Program-made: the position numbers and the translations under genes
Origin: Bacteroidota bacterium
Lineage (GTDB): Bacteria > Bacteroidota > Bacteroidia > Cytophagales > Cyclobacteriaceae
Reading direction: 5' to 3'
DNA length: 23,546 nt
NCBI GenBank assembly: GCA_003242315.1
Contig: QGUY01000021.1
Location: forward strand, 1-23,546
In this document: in pieces, positions 6,385 through 13,907 of the stretch
How the letters are laid out: every line of letters starts with the position of its first letter
How positions within the stretch are numbered: the first letter of the stretch is position 1
The notes under the pieces: generated by a model
Databases searched by the model: none
The model's input: only the letters and a program-made list of their open reading frames with translations
What the model was told of the DNA's origin: nothing

Positions 6385-7959
6385 ATGGCCGTTCAGGTTA
6401 AAGTACCATCAGTAGGAGAATCCATAACAGAAGTAACCATTGGAAGCTGGCATCGCAAGGACGGCGACACCGTCCAGATGGATGAAGTAATCGCAGACCT
6501 GGAATCCGACAAAGCGACGTTCGAACTCAGAGCTCCTGAAGCAGGTGTGCTCAAAATTCTCAAACAGGAAGGCGAGACCGTACCTGTAGGAGAACTTATC
6601 TGCGAGATCGAACCTTCCGGGGCAGACGGAAAGAGTTCCGGTGAACCGCCGAAAGAAACTCCCAAGAAAGAAACTCCGAAGAAAGAAGAAAAGGCCGAAG
6701 CGAAAGCCGAATCGCCGCAGCCTGCGTCTGCTGCGGAGGCTCAAGGAAAAGGAGGTAAGGTGCGCGAAATGCGCGTACCTGCCGTTGGAGAATCCATTAC
6801 TGAGGTAACGCTATCGACGTGGTTGAAAAAAGACGGCGATCGTGTTGAGCTTGATGAGATAATCGCTGAGGTGGAATCCGACAAGGCTACGTTCGAGCTT
6901 CCTGCCGAGGCGGCCGGCATTCTTCACATCGTAGCAAAAGAAAAGGAGACCATACCCGTTGGTGGACTCATATGCACCATCGACGAAGTATCTGACGGCG
7001 CACCGGCCAAAGTGGAGAAAGCGCCTGCACCGGAGGCTTCTGCCTCTGAGGCGCACACCTATGCCGCGGGACATCCTTCACCTGCTGCGGCCAAGATACT
7101 TGAAGAAAAAGGCTTGAAGGCCAGCGATGTAAAGGGTACGGGCCGCGATGGACGCATCACCAAAGAGGATGCGATGCAGGCCCAGCAACCGTCTAAACCG
7201 GCAGAGTCAGGAAAAGCGCCCGCGCCTCAGCCTGCGGCAGTTCCCGCGCCCGCGGGTGCGCGCAACACGCGCAGGGAGAAAATGTCATCGCTGCGGAGGA
7301 CGATCGCGAGAAGATTGGTATCGGTGAAGAATGAGACGGCCATGCTCACGACCTTCAATGAGGTTGACATGAAGGCGATCATGGACCTTCGCGCGCAATA
7401 CAAGGACAAGTTCAAAGAGAAATACGGTATCGGCCTTGGCTTCATGTCTTTCTTTACGAAAGCCGTGTGCATCGCGCTGAAAGAATGGCCGGCCGTCAAC
7501 GCGCAAATTGATGGTGACGACATTATTTACCACGATTACTGCGACATATCCATCGCTGTCTCCACACCGCGCGGACTTGTAGTGCCGGTCGTGCGAAATG
7601 CTGACCTGCTGTCCTTTGATCAGATCGAATCCGAGATTGCCCGACTTGCGACCAAAGCCCGTGAGGGTAAACTGTCTATCGACGAAATGCAAGGCGGAAC
7701 GTTCTCGATCACCAATGGAGGCGTGTTCGGGTCCATGCTGTCGACGCCGATCATCAATCCGCCACAATCGGCCATCCTCGGTATGCACAACATTGTTGAG
7801 CGTCCAGTGGTCAAAAACAAAGAGATCGTCATCCGACCGGTTATGTATGTCGCGTTGTCGTACGACCACCGTATCATTGACGGCCGGGAGTCTGTGAGCT
7901 TCCTGTATCGCGTCAAAGAACTACTGGAAGACCCTGGTCGACTTATCCTCGGTGTCTGA
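6385..7959 (+). CDS. sucB: Dihydrolipoyl succinyltransferase (E2) with two lipoyl domains
   Basis: The product is 524 residues from the ATG at 6385 (MAVQVKVPSVGESITEV). It forms the core of the 2-oxoglutarate dehydrogenase complex and transfers succinyl groups to CoA. Domain order: lipoyl domain 1 (about 2-76, lipoyl Lys43 in ESDKATFEL), a Lys/Glu/Pro/Ala linker, lipoyl domain 2 (about 127-201, Lys167 in the same motif), a second linker, the E3-binding domain (HPSPAAAKILEEKGL with GTGRDGRITKEDA), an Ala/Pro linker, and the catalytic domain. The last carries SYDHRIIDGRESVSFL near the C-terminus with the active-site His-Asp pair. Many proteobacterial SucB proteins have one lipoyl domain, so this is the longer form. 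An upstream in-frame extension overlaps sucA and is not used here. Confidence 0.95.
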   Translation: MAVQVKVPSVGESITEVTIGSWHRKDGDTVQMDEVIADLESDKATFELRAPEAGVLKILKQEGETVPVGELICEIEPSGADGKSSGEPPKETPKKETPKKEEKAEAKAESPQPASAAEAQGKGGKVREMRVPAVGESITEVTLSTWLKKDGDRVELDEIIAEVESDKATFELPAEAAGILHIVAKEKETIPVGGLICTIDEVSDGAPAKVEKAPAPEASASEAHTYAAGHPSPAAAKILEEKGLKASDVKGTGRDGRITKEDAMQAQQPSKPAESGKAPAPQPAAVPAPAGARNTRREKMSSLRRTIARRLVSVKNETAMLTTFNEVDMKAIMDLRAQYKDKFKEKYGIGLGFMSFFTKAVCIALKEWPAVNAQIDGDDIIYHDYCDISIAVSTPRGLVVPVVRNADLLSFDQIESEIARLATKAREGKLSIDEMQGGTFSITNGGVFGSMLSTPIINPPQSAILGMHNIVERPVVKNKEIVIRPVMYVALSYDHRIIDGRESVSFLYRVKELLEDPGRLILGV

Positions 7960-8002
7960 CGCTTCCAATTTTGCGACCCTTTACTTGTTCTAACTTTTTG
8001 CC

Positions 8003-9400
8003 ATGGATTACAACGTCACAATTATAGGTTCAGGTCCCGGAGGATATGTAGCTGCCATCCGGTGCGCACAGCTTGGCTTCAAAACAGCCCTCATAGAAAA
8101 GTATGATACCCTGGGGGGAACATGCCTCAACGTAGGCTGCATTCCGTCCAAAGCCATGCTCGACTCCAGTGAGCATTTCGCCAACGCAAAGGAAAACTTC
8201 AAAGCCCACGGTATCAACGTTCAGGGACTTAAGGTCGACTTCGCGGCGATGGTCGCGCGGAAGGCGGATGTGGTCAAGCAGAATGTTGATGGCATCGCTT
8301 TTCTCATGAAGAAAAACAAAGTTGATGTCCACCATGGCATTGGCTCCTTCGTCGACAAGAACACCATTAAAATTCTGGCAAAAGACGGCAGCGAAAAGAA
8401 GATCACGACAGAATACGTGATCATCGCCACTGGTTCCAAACCCACACCGCTTCCTTTTGCACCGTTTGATAAGAAACGCATTATCTCGAGCACCGAGGCG
8501 CTCGAACTTAAGGAAATACCGAAACACCTCATTGTTATTGGCGGAGGCGTGATCGGTATGGAGCTCGGATCGGTTTATTCACGTCTCGGTTCCAAGGTTA
8601 CGGTCGTTGAGTTTCTCGACAACCTCATCCCCACCATGGACGGCACACTTGGTAAAGAGCTGCAAAAGGTGGCAAAGAAGATGGGGATGGACATCTACCT
8701 GGGCCATAAGGTAACTTCAGTAAATGTGAAAGGCAAAGAAGTTACCGTAACGGCGGAGGACAAGCAGGGGAAGGCGTTGGAATTGAAAGGCGACTATTGC
8801 CTCGTCAGCATTGGACGCCAACCCTACACCGAGGGGTTGAATCTTTCCGCTGTTGGCATTGGATTGGACAAAGGGCGCATACCTGTTGATGAACATTTGC
8901 GCACCAGCGTTGACAACATATACGCCATTGGCGATGTGATCCGTGGCCCCATGCTTGCGCACAAGGCGGAAGAGGAAGGTGTCTTCGTTGCCGAGCGTCT
9001 CGCCGGCCAGAAGCCGCACATCAACTATCTCCTGATACCGGGCGTTGTTTACACATGGCCCGAGGTTGCCAGCGTTGGATACACAGAAGAACAGCTCAAG
9101 GAATCCGGCCGTGCTTACAAGACGGGGAAGTTCCCGTACAAGGCCCTTGGGAGGGCGCGTGCCAGTATGGACACCGACGGCCTCGTCAAGATTCTTGCGG
9201 ACAAAAACACCGATGAAATCCTCGGCGTGCACATCATCGGAGCCCGTGCCGCCGATATGATCGCGGCCGGCGTTACCGCCATGGAATTCCGCGCTGCCGC
9301 CGAAGACGTCGCTCGTATGTCGCACGCTCACCCGACTTACATGGAAGCGGTGAAAGAAGCGTGTTTGGCTGCCACGGCGAATCGACCGATTCATATTTGA
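8003..9400 (+). CDS. lpd: Dihydrolipoyl dehydrogenase (E3)
   Basis: This 465-residue flavoprotein reoxidises dihydrolipoamide on E2 with FAD and NAD+. The N-terminal FAD Rossmann motif is IIGSGPGGYVAAIRCAQLG, followed by the redox disulfide GGTCLNVGCIPSK. The NAD-binding motif is VIGGGVIGMELGSVYSRLG, the second FAD contact is NIYAIGDVIRGPMLAHKAE, and the C-terminal interface holds the catalytic His-Glu in SHAHPTYMEAVKEA. It follows sucB by 43 bp in the same direction, so it is most likely the E3 of this complex, though it may also serve pyruvate or branched-chain dehydrogenases. No hairpin with a U-tract follows; the octamer inverted repeat begins 20 bp after its stop. Confidence 0.97.
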   Translation: MDYNVTIIGSGPGGYVAAIRCAQLGFKTALIEKYDTLGGTCLNVGCIPSKAMLDSSEHFANAKENFKAHGINVQGLKVDFAAMVARKADVVKQNVDGIAFLMKKNKVDVHHGIGSFVDKNTIKILAKDGSEKKITTEYVIIATGSKPTPLPFAPFDKKRIISSTEALELKEIPKHLIVIGGGVIGMELGSVYSRLGSKVTVVEFLDNLIPTMDGTLGKELQKVAKKMGMDIYLGHKVTSVNVKGKEVTVTAEDKQGKALELKGDYCLVSIGRQPYTEGLNLSAVGIGLDKGRIPVDEHLRTSVDNIYAIGDVIRGPMLAHKAEEEGVFVAERLAGQKPHINYLLIPGVVYTWPEVASVGYTEEQLKESGRAYKTGKFPYKALGRARASMDTDGLVKILADKNTDEILGVHIIGARAADMIAAGVTAMEFRAAAEDVARMSHAHPTYMEAVKEACLAATANRPIHI

Positions 9401-9420
9401 TGTGCGGTATGATGTGCGCA

Positions 9421-9559
9421 TGTGTTGATGTGTTGATGTGTTGGTGTTGGATAAGATCTGCGCGTACGTCTCGCGGTTCCATTAGGCTAAATTGAACGTG
9501 TACGTTGTTGATCGTTCTCGAAGGGCACACCAACATGAGCACATCAACACATCAACACA
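9421..9559. repeat. Inverted repeat with arms of a tandem 8-bp unit
   Basis: The left arm (9421-9446) holds TGTTGATG twice and then TGTTGGTG. The right arm has CACCAACA (9528-9535), six other bases, and CATCAACA twice (9542-9557). The variant unit is innermost in both arms, so the two are true inverted copies with a 6-bp insertion on the right. About 80 bp lies between them. The element sits between the convergent lpd and lnb genes, and its right arm supplies the lnb stop codon. No U-tract is present, so an ordinary terminator is unlikely. Confidence 0.85.
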
Positions 9560-10724
9560 ATAATCTCCATCTCACTCCCCCTCGAATCCCCAACGCAATC
9601 ACTATCGGTACTAGCGAATAATTAAGCATCTGCGGAAGAAGGTTCCAGGACAACAATAATGCTGCGCAAAGGATGGCAGTTATCAGGAAGTAGGTCCTGA
9701 TGCGTTTGGTTTGCTGCTTCAGCATGAACACCGCCACAATGTGTGTGGGTAAGGCCCAGAGGATGTTGAGATTTCGTGCTGCGGCGGCGTGGTCGGTGAA
9801 GAGCCAAAGGAACAGCAACAGCACGCCGATCAGGCCGGCGGCACCGAACAACAGGGCATCGACCCAGTGGGACACCTTGCGTCGACGAAGGTCGTGTATG
9901 CTAATCCCTGCTATCACCAGGGCGGCGACGCTGAATACGAACAACGGATGCGGTAATCCTCGCGGCGGATCCTCTTCGCGTGGTTTGTACACGACAACCT
10001 TTCTTGCCACGAGGGGGACGCGTTCACCATTCTGGTAGATGGTCGCATGATCAAATCCCGACTCGATATAGTCGGGGAGGAACATGTATTCATATGGGTC
10101 TGCAACCTTGTCCATGGGAAGGCCGAGACAGATATCGATACCCAGGTCGCCCCACGGTTGCTGATCCAGATACAGATCGGTCAATTCGCGGATGGTATGT
10201 TTGGTGTCGATGTATGATCCGTCGAATTCGACCGAGTCTTTGAATACGTGCACAAATACGTCGCGTATTCGTGTGGCGCAGTTGTCGTAGAAGTAATCGT
10301 ATCGGTAATATTTGTTTTCCGGCAATGCATTCCACTGTAGGAAATCGTATACCCGTTGTTTTTGCTGGGGTGTGAGGTTGAGTATTTGTTCGTGGATGAA
10401 TCGGTTGTGATACATGTACATGCTTGCAAAGCCCTGGTAATCCCACACGGCAAGCTGGTAGTACAGGTATCCACGTGCAAAGTTCAGATAGAAGTAAGGC
10501 TGATCGAAGTCGAATACCCCGTAGTTGTACGCCTCATCGATTCCTTGCTGCGGGTCGTACACCCGCAGCGCACTGTGACCGAAGGCAGAATAAAGTTCTT
10601 CCTGTCCCGGACCACACGTAATGACGGAGATGGTAGCGTCAGGGGAGAGCCTCCGCTGGGCGTGAAGGGTTTCGCCTGTGAGGAGCAGGACGATCACCAG
10701 GGTCAGTCGCACAAGGGCACGCAT
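9552..10724 (-). CDS. lnb: DUF4105 / Lnb-type lipoprotein N-acyltransferase candidate
   Basis: The protein has 390 residues. It has an N-terminal signal or anchor (about 1-22, ending LHAQ), a periplasmic domain to about 255, and then five hydrophobic segments between about 260 and 385. The periplasmic domain carries ELYSAFGHSALRV (His50) and YDYFYDNCATRIRD (Cys149). A His before a Cys in this order resembles permuted papain-like folds (inference). This layout, the DUF4105 domain plus five helices, is that of Lnb, reported as the enzyme that adds the third acyl chain to outer-membrane lipoproteins in Bacteroides, which lack the classical Lnt. The family match is strong; the exact activity here is inferred. 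The last Cys codon and stop lie inside an inverted repeat, so the C-terminus may have been redefined by it. Confidence 0.75.
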   Translation of the reverse strand: MRALVRLTLVIVLLLTGETLHAQRRLSPDATISVITCGPGQEELYSAFGHSALRVYDPQQGIDEAYNYGVFDFDQPYFYLNFARGYLYYQLAVWDYQGFASMYMYHNRFIHEQILNLTPQQKQRVYDFLQWNALPENKYYRYDYFYDNCATRIRDVFVHVFKDSVEFDGSYIDTKHTIRELTDLYLDQQPWGDLGIDICLGLPMDKVADPYEYMFLPDYIESGFDHATIYQNGERVPLVARKVVVYKPREEDPPRGLPHPLFVFSVAALVIAGISIHDLRRRKVSHWVDALLFGAAGLIGVLLLFLWLFTDHAAAARNLNILWALPTHIVAVFMLKQQTKRIRTYFLITAILCAALLLSWNLLPQMLNYSLVPIVIALGIRGGVRWRLLC

Positions 10725-10736
10725 TCCGCAAGATAG

Positions 10737-10760
10737 TATGCCGGTTGCTATTCCGGCATA
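10737..10760. promoter_or_regulatory. Palindrome between divergent genes, possible operator
   Basis: The 8-bp perfect inverted repeat TATGCCGG / CCGGCATA (10737-10744 and 10753-10760) has an 8-nt spacer that contains the predicted -33 TTG of the radical SAM gene. It lies 12 bp upstream of the lnb ATG. A repressor site for one or both genes is possible. It has no U-tract in either direction, so it is not a terminator. Confidence 0.45.
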
Positions 10761-10774
10761 ACGGCGTACTTTTG
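10744..10774 (+). promoter_or_regulatory. Bacteroidota-type promoter for the radical SAM gene
   Basis: GTTG (10744-10747), a 19-bp spacer and TACTTTTG (10767-10774) fit the TTG-N19-TAnnTTTG pattern exactly. Transcription would start about 13 nt before the ATG at 10794, giving a very short leader and supporting that start over the upstream TTG at 10776. Confidence 0.6.
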
Positions 10775-10793
10775 TTTGAAAACTGATAGCCCT

Positions 10794-11804
10794 ATGCGCG
10801 ACACGCTTCAGCTGTTATCCAGGTCGTCGATGGCGCGATGGCGCAATGCGGCGGCGATATGGTCAAGCTATCAGTATTCTCGCATCACGGGCGTACCGCG
10901 TATTGCCGGCATGCCGATCAGCATTTCAATAGAGCCCACCACATCCTGTAATCTTCGGTGTCCGGAATGTCCCAGTGGACTCCGTTCGTTTACGCGGCCC
11001 ACAGGTATGATGGACGCCGCCCTGCTGGATAATGTATTAGAACAACTCGGTTCCACACTTTTCTGGCTCACGTTTTATTTTCAGGGCGAACCGTATTTGC
11101 ACCGCGATTTTTTAACCATGGTGCGTAAAGCCACTTCGGCGGGAGTTTATACATCAACATCCACCAATGGACATTACCTGGATGATGAGACTGCGCGTGC
11201 TACGGTAGAATCAGGTCTTAACCGGCTGATCATATCTATCGATGGAACGACGCAGGAAGCATATTCGTCCTATCGTCGTGGTGGCATACTGGCACGCGTA
11301 CTTGATGGTACGCGAAATGTTGTGCGCTGGAAAAAGCACTACGCATCGGCCACGCCTCACATAATCTTCCAGTTCCTCGTCGTGCGGCAGAATGAACATC
11401 AAATTCCGCAACTGAGGCGACTGGCTGCTGACCTTGGCGTTGATGAAGTAAAACTCAAGACAGCACAGATTTATGACTATGTGCATGGGTCGCCATTGAT
11501 TCCGGATAACGATAAGTACAGCCGTTATGCCAAGAACTCAGACGGCACATGGCGGATCAAGAATGAGATGTCAAATCACTGCTGGAAGATGTGGCACAGT
11601 TGTGTGATCACCTGGGACGGTCGTGTTGTTCCCTGTTGCTTTGACAAAGACGCACAACATGAACTGGGAAATGTCAGGCATGAATCCTTTGCCGCTATCT
11701 GGAACGGCGAGCGCTACAACGCCTTCCGCGCATCGCTTCTGAAATCACGTCGCGAAATCGACATCTGCACGAACTGTACCGAGGGAACGAAAGTCTGGGC
11801 CTAG
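10794..11804 (+). CDS. Radical SAM protein with SPASM-type C-terminus
   Basis: The product is 336 residues from the ATG at 10794 (MRDTLQLLSRSS). A TTG six codons earlier overlaps the predicted promoter and was not used. The radical SAM cluster motif is SCNLRCPECPSG, with Cys52, Cys56 and Cys59 binding the 4Fe-4S cluster that cleaves S-adenosylmethionine. Further core features are FYFQGEPYLHRDF (GGE-like strand) and LIISIDGTTQEAYSSYRRGG. The C-terminal part has HSCVITWDGRVVPCCFDKD and ICTNCTEG, the cysteine pattern of SPASM domains that hold auxiliary clusters. SPASM members modify peptides or sugars, but no precursor peptide is visible beside it, so the substrate is unknown. It stands alone on the plus strand between minus-strand genes. 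Confidence 0.85.
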   Translation: MRDTLQLLSRSSMARWRNAAAIWSSYQYSRITGVPRIAGMPISISIEPTTSCNLRCPECPSGLRSFTRPTGMMDAALLDNVLEQLGSTLFWLTFYFQGEPYLHRDFLTMVRKATSAGVYTSTSTNGHYLDDETARATVESGLNRLIISIDGTTQEAYSSYRRGGILARVLDGTRNVVRWKKHYASATPHIIFQFLVVRQNEHQIPQLRRLAADLGVDEVKLKTAQIYDYVHGSPLIPDNDKYSRYAKNSDGTWRIKNEMSNHCWKMWHSCVITWDGRVVPCCFDKDAQHELGNVRHESFAAIWNGERYNAFRASLLKSRREIDICTNCTEGTKVWA

Positions 11805-11837
11805 CGGCTCTTGTGCATTTAGATGATATCGGCTAAA

Positions 11838-11863
11838 TCTGCGTCTGCAACTTGCATCTGCAT
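11838..11863. repeat. Short tandem run of a 6-bp unit
   Basis: TCTGCG, TCTGCA, an interrupted copy ACTTGCA, and TCTGCA follow each other and end against the stop codon (11864-11866, minus strand) of the small Cys-rich gene. The run lies between two convergent genes. It resembles one arm of the tandem-unit repeats at 1071-1159 and 9421-9559, but no inverted partner arm is visible. A separate 6-bp inverted repeat, ATTTAG/CTAAAT, lies just to its left. Confidence 0.5.
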
Positions 11864-12037
11864 CTATTCCTTCCGCGCTTCATTAATCCGCGCCTCGATC
11901 GCCTTTATGTCAAGCGCCCCACACTTCCCGCACCCCGTGGCACAGCCGGACTTGGCGCGGAACTGCTTGACAACCAGTGAAACCAGGTAGCCAACGGCCG
12001 CTACGAAAACGAGAATAACGAGGATTTGCTGTATCAT
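11864..12037 (-). CDS. Small membrane protein with CxxxCxxC (FeoB-associated-like)
   Basis: The 57-residue protein starts at the ATG at 12037; a GTG eight codons earlier is possible but less likely. Residues 3-23 are one hydrophobic helix (ILVILVFVAAVGYLVSLVV), then a basic turn, then Cys32-x3-Cys36-x2-Cys39 in GCATGCGKCGALD, then a charged helix. A single helix followed by a cysteine cluster is the form of the FeoB-associated Cys-rich membrane protein family. No feoA or feoB is nearby, so a link to iron is uncertain. The three cysteines could bind a metal on the cytoplasmic face. It lies 71 bp after the IMPase gene and may be read from the same transcript. Confidence 0.7.
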   Translation of the reverse strand: MIQQILVILVFVAAVGYLVSLVVKQFRAKSGCATGCGKCGALDIKAIEARINEARKE

Positions 12038-12108
12038 CTGTCCAAAATTACCACCTGGCACTGTAATAATCCCCTCTGAGGAAAAAAAATTCGCCAGGCA
12101 CCATCTTT

Positions 12109-12909
12109 TTAAACATACCAGCGTTCCTGCGCAACCCGGAGCATTTCAGTTTGAATTTTCCCGTTGCTGGCGCACAATTCGCCACCGTGCAGGAAGTTAT
12201 TCCCGCCCCGGAAGTCCGTGACGATACCCCCTGCCTGCTGAACAATCAGGGCACCGGCAGCCACGTCCCAGGGGTTCAGGCTATACTCAAAAAAGCCTTC
12301 CAGACGGCCACAGGCGACATATGCTAGGTCGACAGCGGCACTGCCCAGCCTTCGGATGCCATGGGTTTGCGACAGGAAAATCTTGATGATATCGAGGTAT
12401 TCATCATTCTTATCGAGGTGGTAGTAGGGGAACCCCGTCGCCAGCAGGGATTCGCGAAGGGTGGATACCGTCGATACCTTGATTTCTTTGCCATTGCATT
12501 TCGCAGGACCTTCAATGGTGGCGTGATAGCATTCGTCGTGACTCATTTCATACACGACGCCCAACACGAGCTTATCGCCTTCGGCGAGCCCAACACTTAT
12601 GGCAAAGATGGGCAGGTTATGCAGAAAGTTTGTCGTGCCATCCAGCGGGTCGATGATCCAATGATACTTTTTGTCATACGATCGCTCTACTGTTCCCTCT
12701 TCCGTGATAAAGCCTGAGCCGGGAAGAATTTTCTGAAGGCGCTGCACCAACATGCGCTCCGCTTCCTTGTCGACATAGGAGACGAGGTTGTTAAAGTCTG
12801 TCTTTTGCTCTATGCGCGAACGGTCAAAGGAGCGACTTTCTTTCAGGATGAATTCTCCCACTTCCTTGCAGATGCTGATCGTCTCCTGTTCGATTGATTG
12901 AAGTTCCAT
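12109..12909 (-). CDS. Inositol monophosphatase family protein
   Basis: The 266-residue protein is a Mg-dependent phosphatase of the IMPase/SuhB/CysQ superfamily. Metal ligands are visible: Glu70-Glu71 in FITEEGT, Asp87 and Asp90 in WIIDPLDGTTNFLHN, and the C-terminal Asp in LNPWDVAAGALIVQQAGG. The region RRLGSAAVDLAYVACGRLEGFFE is also typical. The substrate (inositol-1-phosphate, PAP or another sugar phosphate) cannot be told from the sequence alone. The motif set is closest to the IMPase/SuhB branch, so inositol-1-phosphatase is the best guess. It starts 21 bp after the rsmI stop, inside the phhA-rsmI operon. Confidence 0.9.
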   Translation of the reverse strand: MELQSIEQETISICKEVGEFILKESRSFDRSRIEQKTDFNNLVSYVDKEAERMLVQRLQKILPGSGFITEEGTVERSYDKKYHWIIDPLDGTTNFLHNLPIFAISVGLAEGDKLVLGVVYEMSHDECYHATIEGPAKCNGKEIKVSTVSTLRESLLATGFPYYHLDKNDEYLDIIKIFLSQTHGIRRLGSAAVDLAYVACGRLEGFFEYSLNPWDVAAGALIVQQAGGIVTDFRGGNNFLHGGELCASNGKIQTEMLRVAQERWYV

Positions 12910-12930
12910 GGCTTGCGCTTCTAATTTACA

Positions 12931-13632
12931 TCAAAAATCCTGGTTCCTGCCGGCGCCAGCAATTACGATAACAAATTCACCGCGCGGTTCGTGTTCGCGA
13001 AAGTGCTCAACAATCGATTTCAATGTTCCTCCTATGGTTTCTTCGTGCATTTTTGTCAGTTCGCGTGATACCGATGCTTTTCGATCCGGTCCCAATGCTT
13101 CTGCCAGTTGTTCCAGGGTTTTTAAAAGGCGGTAAGGCGACTCATACAGTACGATAGTCCTTTGCTCGTCGATGAAGCTTTCTATGCGTGTCTTACGGCC
13201 TTTTTTGTGTGGAAGAAAGCCCTCGAATACAAAACGGTCTGAGGGTAGACCCGACTTTACCAATGCGGGGATCAGCGCCGTGGCACCCGGAAGGCACTCT
13301 ACCTGGATGTCGGCTTCCATACACGCGCGCACGAGCAGGAATCCCGGATCCGATATTCCCGGCGTACCGGCATCGGAAACCAGCGCAAATGTCTCGCCTC
13401 CTTTCATGCGCTCGATCAGGCCCTGGAGAACTTTGTGCTCGTTGTAGTTGTGAAAGCTTTTCAGCGGGCGTGTGATGCCATAGTGTTTCAACAGTACGGA
13501 AGAGGTGCGCGTATCTTCCGCCAGGATCTGGTCGACCGTCTTCAGGACTTCAACGGCGCGAAAGGTGAAATCCCCCAGGTTACCGATGGGAGTCGGCACG
13601 AGGTAGAGGGACGTCTTTCGCGCTGCCGTCAT
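12931..13632 (-). CDS. rsmI: 16S rRNA (cytidine-1402-2'-O)-methyltransferase
   Basis: The 233-residue protein belongs to the tetrapyrrole-methylase-fold family and methylates the ribose of C1402 in the 30S decoding centre using S-adenosylmethionine. Diagnostic segments are LYLVPTPIGNLGDFTFRAVE, LAEDTRTSSVLLKHY, ALVSDAGTPGISDPGFLLV, CLPGATALIPALVKSGLPSD, FEGFLPHKKGRK and VLYESPYRLLKTL. The length is slightly shorter than the enterobacterial enzyme because the small C-terminal extension is missing. Its ATG overlaps the stop of the upstream pterin dehydratase gene by 4 bp (ATGA), so the two are translationally coupled. Confidence 0.96.
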   Translation of the reverse strand: MTAARKTSLYLVPTPIGNLGDFTFRAVEVLKTVDQILAEDTRTSSVLLKHYGITRPLKSFHNYNEHKVLQGLIERMKGGETFALVSDAGTPGISDPGFLLVRACMEADIQVECLPGATALIPALVKSGLPSDRFVFEGFLPHKKGRKTRIESFIDEQRTIVLYESPYRLLKTLEQLAEALGPDRKASVSRELTKMHEETIGGTLKSIVEHFREHEPRGEFVIVIAGAGRNQDF

Positions 13633-13862
13633 TTTGCCTGTGCGTCGATCGCAGCGGCGAGCTTATGATCCTTTTCTGTAACCACGTCACCGGCATCGTG
13701 CGTGCTCAGTTCGAACGACACCTTGTTCCAGGTGTTTGTCCAGGTGGGGTGGTGGTTCATTTTTTCGGCGACGAGAGCGACCCGTGTCATGAAGCCAAAA
13801 GCTTCGGTAAAGTCGCGGAACTCAAACGTCTTTTTCAGTCGGTTATCTGCTTCAATCCACAT
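13629..13862 (-). CDS. phhB: 4a-hydroxytetrahydrobiopterin dehydratase (PCD/DCoH)
   Basis: The 77-residue protein dehydrates 4a-hydroxytetrahydropterin and so recycles the cofactor of aromatic amino-acid hydroxylases. It carries the family signature: AEKMNHHPTWTNTWNKV with the tandem active-site histidines, then LSTHDAGDVVTEKDHKLA with the later His and Asp. It is shorter than many homologues (about 95-110), starting at the MWIEADNRLKKTFEF strand. No phenylalanine hydroxylase gene is nearby; the enzyme is often found apart from it. Symbols phhB and pcd are both used. The stop overlaps rsmI. Confidence 0.9.
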   Translation of the reverse strand: MWIEADNRLKKTFEFRDFTEAFGFMTRVALVAEKMNHHPTWTNTWNKVSFELSTHDAGDVVTEKDHKLAAAIDAQAK

Positions 13863-13907
13863 AACAGTTTTTTTATTAGTGTGGTGACAGCGTGCAGGTT
13901 TGTTTGC

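Noticed and set aside
7987..8002. Possible lpd promoter (TAACTTTTTG)
   Set aside because: It has one T too many for TAnnTTTG and no -33 partner was found; co-transcription with sucB is simpler.
9421..9559. Possible insertion-sequence remnant with terminal inverted repeats
   Set aside because: The roughly 80 bp between the arms encodes nothing and no target duplication or transposase trace is seen. The arms are tandem short units, unlike IS ends.
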